Assembly: GCF_905220975.1 (NCBI RefSeq)
Contig: NZ_CAJNBK010000003.1
Span: forward strand, 62,001-126,000
Reading direction: 5' to 3'
Length of the DNA stretch: 64,000 bases
Origin: Paraburkholderia haematera
GTDB lineage: Bacteria; Pseudomonadota; Gammaproteobacteria; Burkholderiales; Burkholderiaceae
Part shown: positions 61,802-64,000 of the stretch, in pieces
How positions within the stretch are numbered: position 1 is the stretch's first letter
Layout of the letters: the number at the start of each line of letters is the position of its first letter
Translations under genes and position numbers: made by a program
Notes under the pieces: generated by a model
Databases searched by the model: none
Told to the model about the DNA's origin: nothing
The model's input: only the letters and a program-made list of their open reading frames with translations

Positions 61802-62263
61802 ATGGGCATCGAAATCAAGGTTCTACAGCACGGTGATGAGTACATCCTCACGAACGTCGCAGCAGAGGTATTCGACAATCCTGTGGATGCGGAATTGACC
61901 AGGGAATTTCTTGGGGACCCCCGTCATCACATTGCTGTTGCGATCGACAATGGGGTGGTCGTCGGCTTTGCCTCTGGCGTTCACTATATCCACCCGGACA
62001 AACCGGCGGAGATGTGGATCAACGAGGTTGCGCTTGCGCCGACGCATCGACATCGCGGACTGGGCAAGGCCGTGCTGGAGGCCCTTTTTGAACTGGGCCG
62101 GACCAGAAACTGTACGGTCGCCTGGGTCCTGACCCATCAAAATAACGTGGCCGCCAGAGCACTCTACTCATCGGTCGGTGGGACCGAAGGGGTGGACGAT
62201 TCGGGACCCGCCAATGCCATGGTGGGATACTCGTTTGCCCTCGCGGGCGCATCCCGACGTTGA
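61802..62263 (+). CDS. GNAT-family N-acetyltransferase
   Basis: A 153-residue acetyltransferase. The acetyl-CoA-binding motif A region EVALAPTHRHRGLGKAVLEA, preceded by beta strand ADKPAEMWIN-like sequence and followed by NNVAARALYSSVGG, is a clear GNAT core. The overall form is near AAC(3)-I-like and related acetyltransferases, but similarity seen by eye is not enough to call an aminoglycoside substrate. GGGGGGCGGCG precedes the ATG at 61802; an upstream ATG (61769) is possible. Confidence 0.85.
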   Translation: MGIEIKVLQHGDEYILTNVAAEVFDNPVDAELTREFLGDPRHHIAVAIDNGVVVGFASGVHYIHPDKPAEMWINEVALAPTHRHRGLGKAVLEALFELGRTRNCTVAWVLTHQNNVAARALYSSVGGTEGVDDSGPANAMVGYSFALAGASRR

Positions 62264-62338
62264 CCGTCAAATCAGGACACAGTCTGCGCGCGTGCTCAGG
62301 TGCGGGCTGTTTGTCAGTCTCATGAAGGAGCATTCAGC

Positions 62339-63184
62339 ATGTTGAGCTATCCTGCCGCCTATCAATCCACCAAGGGTTCCGCGCTTGATGTCGATAAGGC
62401 GTTCTATCAACGCGTCGCCTCACAGCACGACACCCGCACGCTGGTCGAATCGATCGTCGTGCCGGTCCGCTCGGGTCAGGCGCGGACCGTGCTGGCCGGT
62501 CAAGTGTTTCGCATCGTGACGATCGAAGGTCCGCAGGTGGCCGACCTGAATATGTGGAGCCTGCACAATCCGCGCGAGCGCATGTGGGCTTCGCGCACGC
62601 GCCAGTTGCAGCAGGCGCACGTGAGCACGTTCGACCGTCTGTGGTCGACGCTGCCGTTCCTGCGCCCGATGGTGACGATCACGGATGACAGCCTCGCCGG
62701 ATACGGCGTCGACTTGCATGGCGGCCGCGTCCACGATCTGCTCGGCACGCGCTGCGATCCCTACGTGAACCGGATGCTGACGGGCGAGGATTTCCATTTT
62801 CACTGCCATTCCAACCTCACACGCGCGATCGCTCCGTACGGATTGACCGAATACGACGTGCACGACGTACTCAACGTCTTCCAGTGCACTGGCCTGAATC
62901 TGGAAGACAAATATTTCATGAAAGCATGCCCGGCAAAGAAGGGCGACTACCTGGAATTCTTCGCTGAGATCGACTTACTGTGCGCGCTGTCGACGTGTCC
63001 GGGCGGCGATCTCTCGTTGCCAATGTGGGGGCCAGACGCGCGCGATCCACTGGAGGTGTGCCGACCACTCGGCATCGAGATTTACCGGCTTGCACCGCAG
63101 ATGCTGGATGGCTGGGCGCCGCCGGCCGTCGCTGCGTACAAGGGGCTGCATGGAATGACGCTGCAGCAGCCAGAATGGAAATGA
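62339..63184 (+). CDS. DUF1989 (urea carboxylase-associated) family protein
   Basis: A 281-residue DUF1989 protein. Typical segments are GQVFRIVTIEGPQVADLNMW, GRVHDLLGTRCDPYVNRMLT and HDVLNVFQCTGLNLEDKYFM. Members occur beside urea carboxylase, guanidine carboxylase or aminomethyltransferase genes and are thought to be accessory metal-binding proteins, with activity undefined. AAGGAG nine bases upstream supports the ATG at 62339. It lies 75 bases after the GNAT gene. Confidence 0.88.
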   Translation: MLSYPAAYQSTKGSALDVDKAFYQRVASQHDTRTLVESIVVPVRSGQARTVLAGQVFRIVTIEGPQVADLNMWSLHNPRERMWASRTRQLQQAHVSTFDRLWSTLPFLRPMVTITDDSLAGYGVDLHGGRVHDLLGTRCDPYVNRMLTGEDFHFHCHSNLTRAIAPYGLTEYDVHDVLNVFQCTGLNLEDKYFMKACPAKKGDYLEFFAEIDLLCALSTCPGGDLSLPMWGPDARDPLEVCRPLGIEIYRLAPQMLDGWAPPAVAAYKGLHGMTLQQPEWK

Positions 63185-63518
63185 GGTTGATCGGCCCGCG
63201 CCTGATATCGCTGTCTGTTTCGGAGTTACGTGGGGACGAAGCCGAAGACAGCGGCACGCCAGATGTCATCATCGTGCGCGCCCGCTCGGGCTCGATGAAG
63301 AACGAAATGCGCGGGCAGCGGGAAAAGATCGGGCTCGGGCAAGACGGTAAGCGGCAAGGCGTTCGGCGTTCTCAACAGAACGGGCGCGAGCGGTGACCGG
63401 CACGGTTACTTTCGCAAGGGCGGGCAGGAGTTGCCCGTGTTGTGGTTCATAGTCGGTGTTAGCGAGGCTATTTGACATAAGATAAATTATCAACATACCC
63501 GGTGTAGCGGCTTTATGT
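63185..63518. other. Gap between DUF1989 gene and IS remnant
   Basis: 334 bases. A 71-codon frame at 63181-63396 overlaps the DUF1989 stop but has no ribosome binding site or recognisable content. There is a hairpin CGGGCA/TGCCCG (63421-63437) and an AT-rich segment with palindrome GATAAATTATC (63481-63491), next to the IS-end repeats. Confidence 0.45.
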
Positions 63519-63847
63519 AAATGTCGTGTTCTAGCCAGATAGAAATGTCGTGTTTTTGAACGCTGGCATGCTGGTCGGCCCGTTGCGAGATTTCGGAGTC
63601 GGCCATGTGTCCAGCCACACTGGTGACATTGAACATGCGAGAACTCGACCGACTGAAGGTGATCCAGGCCGCGGTGGACACGGGACTGAAGCCCGGCCGA
63701 GCGGCCGAACGGCTGGGCCTGACCGTGCGTCAGGTTGAGCGGCTGACGGTGCGCTATCGCAGCCAAGGCGCTTCGGGACTGCTGTCACGGCATCGTGGAC
63801 ACCCGAACAACTACCAGTTGGCAGACGGCCTCGCCGACGAACAATAG
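63519..63847 (+). mobile_element. Left-end remnant of an insertion sequence (ISNCY/IS1202-like)
   Basis: Two direct copies of AAATGTCGTGTT (63519-63530 and 63543-63554, period 24) look like the repeated terminal motifs of such elements. They are followed by the truncated transposase at 63635-63847. The element's right part is not visible up to the window end. Family assignment relies on the N-terminal protein sequence and is moderate. Confidence 0.55.
63635..63847 (+). pseudogene. Truncated transposase, N-terminal HTH part only
   Basis: 70 codons starting MRELDRLKVIQAAVDTGLKP, with a helix-turn-helix (RAAERLGLTVRQVERLTVRY) and the linker SRHRGHPNNYQLADGLADE seen at the N terminus of ISNCY-type transposases. 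The frame stops right after ADEQ, where full proteins (about 450 residues) continue into the catalytic DDE core. No continuation in other frames was seen up to 64000. Presumed inactive. Confidence 0.7.
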
Positions 63848-64000
63848 CCCCCCCTTGTTGACAGACCGCTTGCGACCCGTTGCACTCTTTGAATGCCGTA
63901 CTGTGTCAAAGGCCGGTCAAAGCAACGCGACTCACGACTGGGTCGCCGGGATATCGACGGAAGTCAGGGGGCGTCGTGCCCCACAGGCGCATGGTTTTGC
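63848..64000. other. Right edge of the window, no gene recognised
   Basis: 153 bases following the transposase fragment. No supported frame. A small stem, GGGGGC/GCCCC-type around 63967-63982, is visible. It is probably the junction between the IS remnant and host DNA. Confidence 0.4.

Noticed and set aside
61802..62263. Aminoglycoside resistance acetyltransferase
   Set aside because: The GNAT fold is clear, but similarity to AAC(3)-I-like enzymes judged by eye does not support a resistance claim.
63181..63396. 71-codon frame overlapping the DUF1989 stop codon
   Set aside because: The ATGA overlap hints at coupling, but there is no ribosome binding site, the product is charged low-complexity sequence and no family is recognisable.

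Overview
This 64 kb window is GC-rich bacterial DNA with a gene content typical of Burkholderiaceae, most likely a Paraburkholderia or Burkholderia replicon. The clues are two OmpC-like porins with the family's QSSVTLYG start after the signal peptide, the betIBA/gbc/dgc/sox set, and many LysR and GlxA-type regulators. Genus is an inference. No rRNA, tRNA, CRISPR array or phage was seen. The only mobile DNA is a transposase remnant near the right edge.

Layout. (1) 1-3034 (+): the end of one acyl-CoA ligase, a second complete ligase (ATGA overlap) and a short-chain dehydrogenase, closed by a strong terminator at 3102-3128. (2) 3154-7774 (-): a complete branched-chain-amino-acid-type ABC importer, livH-livM-livG-livF-livK in transcription order, followed on the map by a porin (8039-9130, -). 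The importer and porin share a ~62 bp upstream module. (3) 9616-13193: a LysR regulator divergent from a tartrate/D-malate dehydrogenase and an MFS anion transporter. (4) 13337-15471: two small exported proteins flanking a ferritin-VIT1 fusion. (5) 15764-20378: a 41-codon membrane ORF, then ATPase and permease of a quaternary-amine ABC transporter, a GlxA-type regulator and a choline/betaine-binding protein. (6) 20497-30538: a second GlxA-type regulator, sdaA, soxBDAG, a small unknown gene and an MFS transporter. (7) 30554-35790: betIBA (-) and fdhA (+). (8) 35932-48922: a GbdR-like regulator divergent from glyA-dipeptidase-DUF5943-dgcA-dgcB-etfA-etfB-gbcA-gbcB. (9) 49060-51650: a betaine-type binding protein, purU and a RelE-type toxin-antitoxin pair. 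(10) 51728-56745: the choline sulfate locus (LysR, betC, second choX-type binding protein) and a second porin. (11) 57154-64000: MFS transporter, chemoreceptor, SRAP protein with a coiled-coil insertion, GNAT acetyltransferase, DUF1989 protein and the IS remnant.

How the genes fit together. Regions 5-10 encode an almost uninterrupted route from choline-O-sulfate to pyruvate: BetC releases choline, BetA and BetB make glycine betaine, GbcAB make dimethylglycine, DgcAB with a dedicated ETF make sarcosine, SoxBDAG make glycine, GlyA makes serine and SdaA makes pyruvate. FdhA and PurU deal with the formaldehyde and formyl-tetrahydrofolate released by the demethylations. Uptake is served by one ATPase/permease pair and three separate binding proteins, plus a porin. 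Regulation appears layered: BetI, a LysR for choline sulfate and three GlxA/AraC-type regulators.

The most useful new observations are regulatory. A 21-bp-period direct repeat is shared by the proV and second porin upstream regions. A conserved module is shared by the liv operon and the first porin. PmrA/QseB-like boxes precede both small exported proteins. Small or odd genes worth checking are the 41-codon ORF, the SRAP variant and the dipeptidase/DUF5943 pair.
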